Of a stretch of 64,000 nt of DNA, positions 25,094 through 38,476 are shown piece by piece. The DNA comes from Xestospongia muta (lineage: Eukaryota; Porifera; Demospongiae; Haplosclerida; Petrosiidae), in assembly GCA_963693285.1 (NCBI GenBank), contig OY848926.1:5316501-5380500 (forward strand), written 5' to 3'. Position numbers and translations under genes: made by a program. Positions within the stretch are counted from its first letter, which is position 1. Every line of letters starts with the position of its first letter. The notes below the pieces were generated by a model. It saw nothing but the letters and a program-made list of their open reading frames with translations. It was not told the origin of the DNA and did not search any database.

Positions 25094-26180
25094 TAATAAC
25101 CAGTATTATAATATCAGCTTGTTCCATTTACAATCACTATCACATTAACTATGATGGAGACTAAGACAACAATCCAGGTAACAACATAGTTTATAATAGC
25201 ACCCAAATTAAGAAAAAGTGCTATACGATGATTTTAAGCCATTTCAACTTGATCACCTCGTGATTCAGCCTTCTGAGCCTATGAAAAAAAAATACAACAA
25301 CAGCAATAGAGGTTATGGTTATTATGCTAAAAATAATAACTGCAATGGCAAAACTAACTAGAAGTTATTAACAGTCTGGAATAACCATAAAATCTATCAC
25401 ATGCTTGTAGCAAACTGACCAATGAAATCACTTGATCTAGGGTTTATAAATATTAGTGATCATGACAAGTATAGAAAGAGACCTGGTGTTCGGGTAGATT
25501 AGTCGCTCTGACTATTGAAACGTTTGGCGTTAATACATATTTTGTTTGGTGAAATAAAAAATGAACATTCAAAACATTTCAGTACAGTTTCTATTGATCT
25601 ATCACACCTCATCCCCTTGGTCTTTGGTTCAGTAGAAACAAACAGAACACAGCAGAGCCCACCACCTGCCACAAAAGAAACAAATAAAGCAGAAAACAAT
25701 GAACATAACAAAGAAATGGTCTCCAAAACTATAATGGCGTTGGTAGACCACAGGAAGCTGGTTGAGTCACAACAACAGTCTGAAATAAAATAACAAGTTA
25801 TCTTTCCACAATACAAGAAGATAATAAAGTGTTTTATGTAATGCATACACATATATGACTAGTTTGCTGATGAGATAGTGCTTGATATCCATATGGCGGA
25901 GGTGGAGCTACAGAGTGAGATAGAGTACCTCTTATACACCTACAAACAAAAACAATAGCATTATAATTATAGATAAAACTTAATATAATGGACAATAAAA
26001 GAAAATAGTTTCCTGAGCCATAATGTCGTGTATAGACGACAGGGGCTGGTTGATTCACAACAACAACATTCTGAAAATAAAAATAAAGTTATATCTTATA
26101 ATACTATTGTCATACATGTTGCTGTTGTTGTACAGGAGCAGCTTGATATCCATATGGAGGAGGTGGAGCTATAGAATGAG
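25094..26180 (-). pseudogene. Chimeric CD225 pseudogene, copy A
   Basis: The last exon (AQKAESRGDQVEMA then stop) has AAA changed to TAA and a further TGA near its end. The exon at about 25786-25620 has an extra base after CAACCAGCT and loses its 3' end and donor. Right of this are partial exons resembling G4 (VYTRHYGSGNYF, truncated) and Pro-rich exons, one with its donor changed from GTATGT to ATATGT. The piece mixes G5-like and G4-like segments. Antisense open frames here (e.g. 25515-25793) are shadows. Confidence 0.85.
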
Positions 26181-26871
26181 ATTATGGTTTCTAATTGGCT
26201 TTTGTTACTTTTAGTGTATTTAAATAGAACAATGTACTATAACAATATAATAACAGATAATATACATATGTACATAATGGGTAACCAAGGAAACGAATTC
26301 AGATCATACACACACACACACACACACACATGTAATTTGTTATTCATAAAGGTCAATCATTGAGCTTGTCACATAATGAATTTTAATAACATACTGTTCA
26401 AGATAGCTGCATACCAAAAATTTATTCGCAAGCATTTGTTTGAAATCTGTTTTGTGCGTTAAGTACCATTTTCGTATTTATGGTCAAATATATATATGTA
26501 TGCATGTATGTATATAATAGGTAACCAAGGAAATGACCTCAGACCTATGGTTTCTATCTAATAAACAGTAGTAATTCTGCCTTAAACTGCCTAAGCCAGT
26601 TAATTTAATTGCACAATCAGCATTAAAAGAACATGTATTGGTCAAGAAATCAGGTAATGCAATTAAAGACCTAGTTAGTTATGTCATTTATAATATTAAG
26701 ATTATGACTGTAAAATAAAATAAAACACTTAATACAATAAACATAATTTACTTCTAGCTAGTTAGACTATTAAAACTTTATTTCTATTTAAAAAGCTAAA
26801 TAATGACCTTAGCATTTCATATGTATTAACATAAACAACACTCATAAGTCAGCTCTTTGGTAAGTAACAAA

Positions 26872-28022
26872 TTAACAATAATAAGTATAATAAACGGTAT
26901 CATAATAACAGCTGTTTTCAATCGCTATCACACGAACTGTGACAGAGACTACGATAATAATCCAGGAAACAATGTAGGTCATAACAGCACCTAAATTAAG
27001 AAAAAGTGCTATACGATGATTTTTAGCCATTTCAATGTGATCACCTCGTGATTCAGCCTCCTGAGCCTGCGAAAAAAACACGCACCAATAAGAATAGTGA
27101 CAATAGAGGTTATGGTTGTTATGCTAAAATAATTACTGCAGTGCCAAAACTAACTAGAAGTTATTAACAGTCTGAAATAGCCATAAAATCTATAATGCTT
27201 GTAGCAAACTGACCAATGAAATCACTTGATCTAGGGTTTACAAATATTAGTGATCATGACAAGTAGCCAAACACTAATAAACCTTCCAGGAACATACATT
27301 AATCTGGCACATGTGTTATATGGCAGAAGTCAATTACACACCTCAGTATAATTTCTATTGACTTATCAAACCTCGCCCCTTGGTTTTTGGTTCAGTAATA
27401 TCAGTAGAACCTCAGTATATAACATATGCATGTTTATTATAAGACTATTAAGCATATTAAAAATTAAATACTCACTTTCATGGCAAAGAAAATAGCAGAC
27501 ACAGAACACAGCAGAGCCAACCATGTGCCACAAAAGAAACAGATAAAGCTGAAAATAATGGACATAACAAAGAAATGGTTTCCAAAATTATAATGGCGTT
27601 GGTAGACCACAGGAGCTGGTTGAGCCACAACAACAGTCTGAAATAAAATAACAAGTTATCATTCCACAATACAAGAAGATAATAAAGTGTTTTATGTAAT
27701 GCACACACATACGTGACTAGTTTGCTGATGAGGTGGTGCTTGATATCCATATGGCGGAGGTGGAGCTACAGAGTGAGATAGAGTACCTCCTATACACTTA
27801 TAAACAAAAAAGTTAGCACTTACTACTTGGAGGTGGATAGTCACTATAATTATTAGGTGGAGGAGCATATGCCTGAAAAGTAAGAAAGTAATAACTATTA
27901 GCGCTGACTATATGCACTGAGTTACAGGAGGAGGTGGTCGCATCAAAGGCTGTCTATCACCTATTATTTAGAGTTATAAGAGAATGAGTGTACTTGTAGT
28001 TTAATGGCCTCTTACCATCCAT
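26872..28022 (-). CDS. CD225-like membrane protein G8A
   Basis: Six exons: 28022-28016, 27960-27926, 27872-27824, 27765-27713, 27637-27476 and 27066-26872, 166 residues, frame intact. Order: MDGDRQPLMRPPPP; AYAPPPNNYSDYPPPS; PPPPYGYQAPP; TVVVAQPAPVVYQRHYNFGN; AQEAESRGDHIEMAKNHRIA. The loop GSGDHF of relatives is NFGNHF, and the segment reads LALLCSVSAIFFAMK with Ser for the conserved Pro. One donor is GTAACT. A hAT-like element lies 45 bp upstream of the start codon, so expression may be altered. Confidence 0.82.
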
Positions 28023-28066
28023 ATTTGCTGTAGACAAAGAACTAGTAGTTGCAGGATGACCCTAAC

Positions 28067-28380
28067 CAGCGGCGGATCCAGAGTGTAAAATAGGGGGTGT
28101 ACAGACCGCGCGCGAAGTCCGCGGCTAAAATTTTAAGCCTAATAAGATTCATTATATTTATTATCCATAGACACACCCTTTTAATCACGAGACAGTAAGC
28201 CAATTACAATAAAAACATGGAGGCATAGCTTTGTAAGGTGTAGTTGCAAGACTTTACTATGAATATACTTAAAATAATAATTTTACCACAGGATGTAACT
28301 TGATGATTGACCATGAAATCATTAGAGAAGAAAAAGGGGGTGCCTGTGTACCCCAGAAACCCTTCCTAGATCCGCCAGTG
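28067..28380. mobile_element. hAT-like MITE just upstream of G8A
   Basis: A 314-bp element with termini CAGCGGCGGATCCAG and CTAGATCCGCCAGTG. It is flanked by an exact 8-bp duplication, ACCCTAAC (28059-28066, 28381-28388). The same position in paralogues (about 24070 and 32272) has ACCCTAAC once and no insert, which confirms the target-site duplication. No transposase frame is present. Confidence 0.93.
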
Positions 28381-28699
28381 ACCCTAACAAACTGAAAACA
28401 AAGGAAATGAAAATAGTGGACTAATCACTGAGTAAACAGACATGTGACTCTTATTAATAATTTAAAGTAGTTAGTACAAAGATTTGTAGCCTCTACAAAA
28501 TTATTTTGAATAGTGAGAAGATGTATACACTATGAAGATAGTGAGATATTATAATATGACTATACTACGCATTTGAGTTACTGAGGATGATGGTTCTTAC
28601 TTAAAGTGATGTGTGTTTTATTGCCTTATTACATAAGGGCAAAATGCATATTGAAAGATACTATGTTTTAAGTACCTAGTATATATAGACACAGTCCAT

Positions 28700-28950
28700 A
28701 CATATAGATTGACACTGTCTATAGATATTGAGTACGGGATCCCATAGTGAGGATTCCTAATGTGGATGGTGTATTATAAATGGTTTCACTAACCATTCAC
28801 CTTTACTGCAAAACTATAGCTGGTATGATACAACATAGAGCTGGCCATGGACATACAATACACCAGAGCATAGTATGAACTATAGACAAGTCACTGGGTG
28901 GAGGAATATGACTGTGTCTATGATTGATATATGTATAAAGCTGTGTCACT
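28700..28950 (-). pseudogene. CD225 pseudogene exon, copy B
   Basis: Near-identical copy of the broken hydrophobic exon at 24590-24720, lacking 12 bases present in copy A. The matching last exon is absent here. Confidence 0.7.
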
Positions 28951-29303
28951 GTGTTATGGGGACCAGTGTATTCCTATATATAATATGATATATTCCTATA
29001 TAATTATAACATTATTATTATTTTAATTATTATTATTATTATCAGAACTTTCTGGCTGAACCAAGGGCTGCTTGTCACCTATAATAACAAAAGTAGTAAA
29101 CGATGAACATACATTGATAGCTCTAAAGACTTAAACCAAACTAATAATGATAACAACTAATTATACATAATCATTAGTATACACTTACTCTTGTTTATTT
29201 ATAAAGTTTAATAATGTATATTTACAGTACCATTTTATACATATTAACACAAACAACACTCATAAAGTGTGTTATTTGGTGAGTAAAAAATTAACAATAA
29301 GTA

Positions 29304-30390
29304 TAATAACCAGTATTATAATATCAGCTTGTTCCATTTACAATCACTATCACATTAACTATGATGGAGACTAAGACAACAATCCAGGTAACAACATAGT
29401 TTATAATAGCACCCAAATTAAGAAAAAGTGCTATACGATGATTTTAAGCCATTTCAACTTGATCACCTCGTGATTCAGCCTTCTGAGCCTATGAAAAAAA
29501 AATACAACAACAGCAATAGAGGTTATGGTTATTATGCTAAAAATAATAACTGCAATGGCAAAACTAACTAGAAGTTATTAACAGTCTGGAATAACCATAA
29601 AATCTATCACATGCTTGTAGCAAACTGACCAATGAAATCACTTGATCTAGGGTTTATAAATATTAGTGATCATGACAAGTATAGAAAGAGACCTGGTGTT
29701 CGGGTAGATTAGTCGCTCTGACTATTGAAACGTTTGGCGTTAATACATATTTTGTTTGGTGAAATAAAAAATGAACATTCAAAACATTTCAGTACAGTTT
29801 CTATTGATCTATCACACCTCATCCCCTTGGTCTTTGGTTCAGTAGAAACAAACAGAACACAGCAGAGCCCACCACCTGCCACAAAAGAAACAAATAAAGC
29901 AGAAAACAATGAACATAACAAAGAAATGGTCTCCAAAACTATAATGGCGTTGGTAGACCACAGGAAGCTGGTTGAGTCACAACAACAGTCTGAAATAAAA
30001 TAACAAGTTATCTTTCCACAATACAAGAAGATAATAAAGTGTTTTATGTAATGCATACACATATATGACTAGTTTGCTGATGAGATAGTGCTTGATATCC
30101 ATATGGCGAAGGTGGAGCTACAGAGTGAGATAGAGTACCTCTTATACACCTACAAACAAAAACAATAGCATTATAATAATAGATAAAACTTATATAATGG
30201 ACAATAAAAGAAAATAGTTTCCTGAGCCATAATGTCGTGTATAGACGACAGGGGCTGGTTGATTCACAACAACAACATTCTGAAAATAAAAATAAACTTA
30301 TATCTTATAATACTATTGTCATACATGTTGCTGTTGTTGTACAGGGGCAGCTTGATATCCATATGGAGAAGGTGGAGCTATGGAATGAGA
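29304..30390 (-). pseudogene. Chimeric CD225 pseudogene, copy B
   Basis: It carries the same TAA in the last exon, the same extra base after CAACCAGCT, and the same lost donor as the copy at 25094-26180. The damage therefore predates the duplication. Confidence 0.85.
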
Positions 30391-31076
30391 TTATGGTTAC
30401 TAATTGGCTTTTGTTACTTTTAGTGTATTTAAATAGAACAATGTACTATAACAATATAATAACAGATAATATACATATGTACATAATGGGTAACCAAGGA
30501 AACGAATTCAGATCATACACACACACACACACACATGTAATTTGTTATTCATAAAGGTCAATCATTGAGCTTGTCACATAATGAATTTTAATAACTTACT
30601 GTTCAAGATAGCTGCATACCAAAAATTTATTTCCAAGCATTCGTTCGAAATCTGTTTTGTGCGTTAAGTACCATTTTCGTATTTATGGTCAAATATATAT
30701 ATGTATGCATGTATGTATATAATAGATAACCAAGGAAATGACCTCAGACTTATGGTTTCTATCTAATAAACAGTAGTAATTCTGCCTTAAACTGCCTAAG
30801 CCAGTTAATTTAATTGCACAATCAGCATTAAAAGAACATGTATTGGTCAAGAAATCAGGTAATGCAATTAAAGACCTAGTTAGTTATGTCATTTATAATA
30901 TTAAGATTATGACTGTAAAATAAAATAAAACACTTAATACGATAAACATAATTTACTTCTAGCTAGTTAGACTATTAAAACTTTATTTCTATTTAAAAAG
31001 CTAAATAATGACCTTAGCATTTCATATGTATTAACATAAACAACACTCATAAGTCAGCTCTTTGGTAAGTAACAAA

Positions 31077-32234
31077 TTAACAATAATAATTATAATAAAC
31101 GGTATCATAATAACAGCTGTTTTCAATCGCTATCACACGAACTGTGACAGAGACTACGATAATAATCCAGGAAACAATGTAGGTCACAACAGCACCCAAA
31201 TTAAGAAAAAGTGCTATACGATGATTTTTAGCCATTTCAATGTGATCACCTCGTGATTCAGCCTCCTGAGCCTGTGAAAAAAACACGCACCAATAAGAAT
31301 AGCGACAATAGAGGTTATGGTTATTATGCTAAAATAATTACTGCAATGCCAAAACTAGCTAGAAGCTATTAACAGTCTGAAATAACCATAAAATCTATCG
31401 TGCTTGTAGCAAACTGACCAATGAAATCAGTTCATCTAGGGTTTACAAATATTAGTGATCATAACAAGTAGCCAAACACTAATAAACCTTCCAGGAACAT
31501 ACATTAATCTGGCACATGTGTTATATAGTAGAAGTCAATTACACACCTCAGTATAGTTTCTATTGACTTATCAAACCTCGCCCCTTGGTTTTTGGTTCAA
31601 TAAAATCAGTAGAACCTCAGTATATAACATATGCATGTTTATTATAAGACTATTAAGTAAAATAGAAATTAAATACTCACATTGATGGCAAAGAAAATAG
31701 CAGGCACAGAACACAGCAGAGCCCACCATGTGCCACAAAAGCAACAGATAAAGCTGAAAATAATGGACATAACAAGGAAATGGTCTCCTGAGCCATAACG
31801 GCGTTGATAGACCACAGGAGCTGGTTGAGTCACAACAACAGTCTAAAATAAAATAAAAAATTAGCTTTCCACAATACAAGAAGTTAATAAAGTGTTTTAT
31901 GTAATGCATACACATACATGACTAGTTTGCTGTTGAGGTGGTGCTGCTTGATATCCATATGTTGGAGGTGGAGCTACAGAGTGAGATAGAGCACCTCCTG
32001 TACACCTATAAACAATAAAGTTAGCACTTACCATTTGAAGGTGGATAGCCACCATAATTTTGAGGTGGAGGAGCATATGCCTGTGAAGTAAGAAAATAAC
32101 AACTATTATTGCTGGCTATACTCTCACTTACAGGAGGAGGTGGTTGCATCAAAGGTTGTTTATCACCTATTATTTAGAGTTATAAGAGAATGAATTTATT
32201 TGTCATTTATATTTAATGACCTCTTACCATCCAT
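31077..32234 (-). CDS. CD225-like membrane protein G8B
   Basis: Six exons: 32234-32228, 32166-32132, 32080-32032, 31973-31918, 31842-31681 and 31271-31077, 167 residues. The last exon is almost the same as in G8A (AQEAESRGDHIEMAKNHRIA), but the upstream exons follow G5: QNYGGYPPSN, TQPAPVVYQRRYGSGDHF, CCFCGTWWALLCSVPAIFFA. All splice sites are standard and the frame is intact. Confidence 0.88.
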
Positions 32235-32466
32235 ATTTGCCGTAGAGAAAGAACTAGTAGTTGGAGAACGACCCTAACAGACTGTGAACAACAGACAGAC
32301 TGAGGAAATGCCGATAGCACTGAGTAAGCAGAAACGTGACTCTTATGAATGCTTTGTACAAGTTAATTATTGGTCAATCAAGACGTCATAGTTATTCACA
32401 AATTGCTGAAGTATCACAGGTGCATGGTTTAGAGTTTCACAATTCACATGTTTATCGTTTGTTAAT

Positions 32467-32613
32467 TTATGATCGATAAAAATGGACAAGATAAACAATA
32501 ACACCTATAATGATAGCTAGATCAAAGACAAATCCAACAATATTCATACAGAGAACAGTTTGACAATTGGTTTGCATGGCTTCCCTATTTTCATGCATCT
32601 CAGCTTCATGAGG
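32467..32613 (-). pseudogene. Orphan CD225 last exon
   Basis: An open exon (PHEAEMHENREAMQTN, then a membrane segment ending VHFYRS) with a good acceptor, but the sequence to its right holds none of the expected upstream exons. It is a relative of 24241-24387. Confidence 0.7.
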
Positions 32614-32929
32614 CTGTATATAAAAGTACAGCAACATCATATAAATCTCAATAATTAACTAATAATAATTGGTGAATCATAACTGATCTAGAATTCTTCT
32701 AAATATAGACATTGTCTAGTTAAATAGTGAGTAAGGGATCCCATAGTGAACTAATGATGATAACAACTAATCCTCCATAATCACCAGCATACACTTAATC
32801 TTGTTTATTTACAAAGTTTGATATTGTATATATTCACAGTAGCATTTCATACATATTAACACAAACAACACTCATAAAGTGTGTTATTTGGTAAGTAAAA
32901 AATTAACAATAATAACAATTATTATTATA

Positions 32930-33291
32930 ATAACAACTTTCATTCGCTATCACATTAACTGTGATGGAGAATATAATAATAATCTAGGTAACAACATAGT
33001 TTATAATAGTGCCCAAATTAAGAAAAAGTAGTATTTTATACATATTAACACAAACAACACTCATAAAGTCAGTTCTTTGGTATGTAAAAAATTAACAATA
33101 AGTATAATAACCAGTATTATAATATCAGCTTGTTTCATTTACAATCACTATCACATTAACTATGATGGAGACTAAGACAACAATCCAGGTAACAACATAG
33201 TTTATAATAGTACCCAAATTAAGAAAAAGTGATATACGATGATTTTTAGCCAATTCAACTTCATCACCTCGTGATTCAGCCTTCTGAGCCT
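32930..33291 (-). pseudogene. Two orphan CD225 last-exon copies
   Basis: A truncated copy (about 32930-33030) is followed by a longer one (about 33095-33291) reading AQKAESRGDEVELAKNHRIS with an early stop after NETS. No upstream exons were found for either. Confidence 0.65.
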
Positions 33292-34554
33292 ATGAAAAAG
33301 AGAAAAACATGTAGTAAGAAAAATAGCAATAATAGAGGTTATGGTTACTGTGCTAAAAATAATTACTACAATGCCAAAACTAGCTAGAAGCTATTAACAG
33401 TCTGAAATAACCATAAAATCTATCATGCTTGTAGCAAACTGACCAATGAAATCACTTGATCTAGGGTTTATAAATATTAGTGTTCATGACAAGTAGCCAA
33501 ACACTAATTAACTTACATAAAGTGATGTGTTATTTTATCACCTTCTTATTAGATGAGGGCAAAGTGCATATTGAAAGGATACCATGTTTAAATGCTCATA
33601 CTCAATATCTATATCAACGAATATACATATATGTGTACTTCATATATGACTTGTTGTAATACCAATACAGTAAAGAGATACTATATAATTTACTGTAGGT
33701 CTCTTTATGTGGTTATCTTGTATGAGAGGTATTTCATCACCTAAGTTTAGAAAAATACATACCAAGTAAGAGATTATAATTCAGTTCCTCACTGTCTATA
33801 ATGTAGTAGATTTTTAGAATTTTACACACAAAAGGTTGTAAGTTTAATTAGAAGGATAGATTTGGAAAACAGTAATCTAGATAAACACAATATCAATTAT
33901 ATTATTACTATTTTAATTCCCTGGAGGCCATTGTCCACAAAGGTTTATCATAAAATAAAAGTCCCACAGGGAAGTCTAATGGTTAATTAGTAGATAGTAG
34001 GTATTTCCCTCAGAGTAGTTATAGTACAAAGGTGTGTGGACTCTTACTATAAAGTTAATTTTGAATAGTGAGATCAAGATGTATAGACCATGAATATAGT
34101 AAGACATTATAATATGACTATACTATGTATTTGAGTTACAGAGGATGATGGTTCTTAACTTAAAGTGTTAATTACTGAGGGTTGTTGTTATTAACTTACA
34201 TAAAGTGATGTGTTGTTTATCACCTATTAAAAATAAATAGCTTCAAGTATTATAATAATTACAACAATAATTCACAGTTCATTTATTTTGTCACAACCTC
34301 ACATTACACCCTATGACGTATAGCCTTACTGACCTGACAGACAATTACCTTGCAATATCCTATAAATATTGTACAAAGGACTACATTCATTTCCCAGTGA
34401 GGTTTGCACACATGTATGAGGTGTATTAATTGTTATGGTTAAATGAATTTCTCTAAAACAATTACAAAAGGAAAAAAAGAATTATTTAACAGAAAATTAA
34501 TAGTTTACTGTCCAAATACTTGTATAATAAAACGATTGCCAAAAATGTTACTTT
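33292..34554. other. Intergenic region with pieces of duplicated flank
   Basis: About 33530-33590 and 34055-34190 match sequence upstream of G8A (about 28500-28670). No exon was recognised. Confidence 0.5.
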
Positions 34555-36556
34555 TTAATTATTGTATGGGTATTCATTTTGATGAATAGAATTATAGTAA
34601 TGGACAAGATAAATAATAGACCCAATAGTGATAGCCAGACCAAAGACAAATCCAACAATATTCAGACAGAGAGCAGTTTGACGATTGGTTCGCAAGGCTT
34701 CCCTATCTCCACGCATCTCAGCTTCACGAGCCTGTATATAAAAGTACAAAGTTATAATTGATCTGACTACTAAATAAAATAAAATAAATCAATGATGTAA
34801 TCATGATGTAATCATGATGTAATCATCATAGTTGGATATACATTAAACACTCACATTTATTGCAGCAAATATAGCTGGTACAGTGCAGCATAAAGCTAGC
34901 CATGAGCCAAAAAGACAGCAGAGAACACTGAGAAGTATGGACAAAATCAAAAAGTTGTCACTGGGTGAAGCTAGAACTGGAGGATGATAATGAGAATATG
35001 TTGGTTGTGTCACCACATGAGTTCTAGAAGATCCAACATGACCCTACATATGAGATAACAACACTTACTACTACTAATGTTTTAATAAATTAACAATATT
35101 TCTTAACAATATTGTACTTCTTAATAATACTGTATGCTAATAATTATTCAATTATTATGGAGTCAAATTCTAAGAATATCCTGTATGGTTATTTATTAGA
35201 ACTTATTACCTGTTGAGTTGGAGGGATACCTTGATAACTATAATTTGGTGGATTTGCTATACAAGAGAAATAGATTCAGATTAATCAGGTATATCCTACA
35301 TAGTTACTCAAATAATTATAGTGTCGTGAATCAATACATAAATACAGAATGTGAATATAACATGTCATATTATGTACTTCACTTCATATATATTATGATG
35401 CTCTATAATATTAATTTTGTCACTACACTGCATAAATTCATGTGACAATATCAAAGTTCAGTTCTAAAGCATAATAAGTGTTATGTTATCACAATGAGAT
35501 CACTATACATGTAGTCTCACCTCCTCCATAAGGTTGGTAAAAACCCTCTATTTCAGAATATTTCTACTCAGGAAGTTAACAAACAAATAAAATAATAAAA
35601 ATAGTGCAAAAATCTATAATACTAGTATTAAAATAGTTCATTGGTACTCAATAAACTTATTGCTAATAATATTATTGTTATTTGTAGTTAGTACATTAAT
35701 AATAATATTATAACTAAATAATTTAACTAATATATAAACATTATATGTCATGTTCTAGTTATTGTAGTAGCTATATATGATGTTAGCACTTAGGTGTGAA
35801 TGTGAGTTAGTTGTTTACGCTATATATTGACTAAGGCCAGGCCAGGTCTGAATCATTGTTCTACTTGTGTAGAATGTTAAAATTACTCCTTCAACACAAT
35901 TATTATAATATATATGTATGTACACTAGTACCATGCCAAAAAACTCGTATTACAACTCAGAGTAATAATAGTAACATTTAGGATCAATTAGATTTTACAA
36001 TAATTATACAAATATTGTTATTGTTTAAGATTAAACATTCCTTGAATTACTCAAATTGGATACAAAGTCATAACTAAATTAAATAACTTAATATGCACAG
36101 CATGTAAAAAATAACTGAACTATATTACAAATATATATAGCAATTGATATATTCCTAATTCAACTTAACAATTATATATATATATATATATATATAGCTT
36201 GTAAAGAAAGGGCTGAATGAACAAAGTATTAATAACAATCAGTAACAACAGGAAAACTACACTTATTAAATTTTGTCTCATTTCTTTCAATCTATTTTAT
36301 TATAAATTATTTCATGACTACAGTATGGATGGCTTACTACAATACTAATACAGTTAACTTACTGGAGGGGCTGAGCCTGAGGGGATTGTTTTAATGTCAT
36401 TAATAAGAAGTTCTTTTTCACCTAGATAAATTTCAAGGAAAAACATAAACATATTACATTTATTATATTGTAAATGTCAAAATATATTGAATAATGGGAC
36501 CATGTAATAACATAAATAGACAGTTTGTTTTGTTCTTCCTACTCTTTACCGTTCAT
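34555..36556 (-). CDS. CD225-like membrane protein G11
   Basis: Six exons: 36556-36550, 36421-36363, 35563-35521, 35256-35210, 35043-34855 and 34731-34555, 173 residues. Order: MNGEKELLINDIKTIPSG (acidic dileucine-like), KYSEIEGFYQPYGG, NPPNYSYQGIPPTQQ (PPNY), a hydrophobic exon with CCLFGSWLALCCTVPAIFAA, and AREAEMRGDREALRTNRQTA with the second segment and an Asn/Tyr-rich tail. Its first two exons lie inside the first copy of the 2.94-kb repeat. Confidence 0.88.
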
Positions 36557-36801
36557 AACGTAGCAGATTTGTCTTCTTCACGTAACAGGTAAGAAATGGT
36601 ACACTTCGTGACTGGTTTAATATATTAGACCCGCCCCATACAACCACACCCATTTATATGTGGGAGTGCACAATGAAATATAGGGGTCAAAAAGGTCAAA
36701 TATTGACATTAAAATTATAGCAGCAATTTCCAAAGCGAACACTTCAAATTTATAACTATTTCTCCAATCAGTCTCAATGTAAGTCACACACACACACGAG
36801 T

Positions 36802-38473
36802 CTAATTGTATGAATCTGTTGAATCTGTTGGATTTTCATGGTGAAAAAGAGCAGACTTATGATGGACGATGTAAACAATACTACCAATGGTACAAGCCAG
36901 TCCAAAGAAAAAACCGACAATGTTCAGAACAAGAGCAGATATATGATTTTTACGCATTGCTGTCCTATCTCCACGTCTCTCAGCTGAACGAGTCTATACA
37001 AAGAAAAACATAAATAATAATAAATTAATAAACATAATTATAATTGTTATGTTGAACTATTTATTAATGTAGTTTTCATGCTGTGTTTTATATATTGTTG
37101 TAATCCACTCACGTTCACTGCAGCACATAGAGCAGGTATAGTACAGCATAAAACTAACCATGAGCCAAAAACACAGCAAAAACACTGAGAAGTATGGACA
37201 AAACAATTAGAAAGATGTCGATAGGGTATAGCTGGTCCGGAACATGAGTTTGATGATTGGTCATATATGAAGGTTGAGTAGTCACCACAGTTGGTGTGCT
37301 AATGTAAGTCTACAAGAAAATAAACAGTTGTTATTATCATTATTATTAACGTTGTTATTATTGTCATGAACATAAATATTCTGTATTTGCTTTATAGTTG
37401 TCATGTGATGAGGTGGTTGATGTATATACAGATGTACTTTTTTTGCTAACATCATTCATTAATGGTAAAATTGAAAGGTATTCTATCAGTACTCATAAAT
37501 TAAATCATTTCATTTAATTATAATTATTAACATTTCTTTGATTACTGAATTATACCTGTTGAGTTGAAGGAATATCCTGATATATATAAGTTGGGGGTGG
37601 ATTTACTACAAGAAAGAATCTATACATAATGATAGTCATTGAAGACTCAAAGTATACATTCTCATTGTTTTGACTAGCCTCATACCCAAGTATTTGATAA
37701 AGAGAACGAACATCTGGGTATGAGGCTATGTTATGACATGAAATAGCTATTGACGATTAGTAAGATAATGAAATCACACAACTAGGTCACTTTATTCTTA
37801 ATTTAATAATTGATGTAATATAATTATAATAAAAATGTCCTGTAGTCTAGACAGTCTCCTTCATGTCTTAGATATTACAACCCAAGTTTCCCGTGACACG
37901 ATATCAAGTTCAGTTCCAATTATATATACTTTTATATAGTGAAATGAGACCTTACTGGTATAAATAGGTTAGTTAACTAGTAGTATGGTGTCAGTATAGA
38001 CATCAGGGTATTGTTATCACTAGTTGTTGGTGTTTGAAGGATATTCATAATCTGACACTGACCTTCATAAGGTTGGGATATTTCTGGTACATCAGGATCT
38101 CCCTATATACAGGAAACAAGGATCAAATGATGTCATAAAACTTTGATGTAACAAATCACACTTGTTAATTGAAAAGGTCACTAGTGCATGTATATTTTTT
38201 ATCCACAAACAACACAAACTATTATAGCTAGTCAATCATACATTTCATAAAAATTATCCTGATAATCTACTTTTATGAAATGAATGCGATATTATGAAAT
38301 ACATGGACAACTAAACTTACTGTAAATTCTGTAACGTTTTCAGTACTTTCATTTATGAGAAGTGGTTCCTTTTCAACTAAATAAAGAAAATATATTTATA
38401 CATTAACAATAATTTTAACTAGAAATTAATAGTAGATTTATAGATAATACACGTAGTAGTTCTTACAGTCCAT
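36802..38473 (-). pseudogene. CD225-like gene G12 with one frameshift
   Basis: Exons 38473-38467, 38376-38321, 38102-38063, 37605-37556, 37309-37113 and 36993-36802. All splice sites are sound, but the fifth exon is 197 rather than 198 nt. A run of A (plus strand) is five long instead of six, so the frame ends soon after LSILLSVF, before the first membrane segment is complete. The last exon is otherwise intact (TRSAERRGDRTAMRKNH). It is a recent pseudogene, or a homopolymer error. Confidence 0.75.
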
Positions 38474-38476
38474 ATT

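Larger units (their letters stand above)
24490..28058. repeat. Tandem duplication, copy A
   Basis: This segment matches 28710-32270 with an offset of about 4.2 kb. The stretch 25000-26290 is nearly identical to 29210-30500, including pseudogene stops. The right part, with the functional-looking gene, is more diverged. Confidence 0.88.
28710..32270. repeat. Tandem duplication, copy B
   Basis: Second copy of the segment at 24490-28058. Its left part is almost identical to copy A. Its right end (32030-32234) instead matches G5 (23830-24034) nearly base for base, which suggests gene conversion or unequal exchange. Confidence 0.88.

Noticed and set aside
25515..25793. 92-residue plus-strand open frame, repeated at 29725-30003
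   Set aside because: It is antisense to the broken hydrophobic exon of the CD225 pseudogenes. Its repetition only reflects the tandem duplication.
36810..37013. 67-residue plus-strand open frame conserved at 39749-39952
   Set aside because: Antisense shadow of the last exon of G12 and G13.
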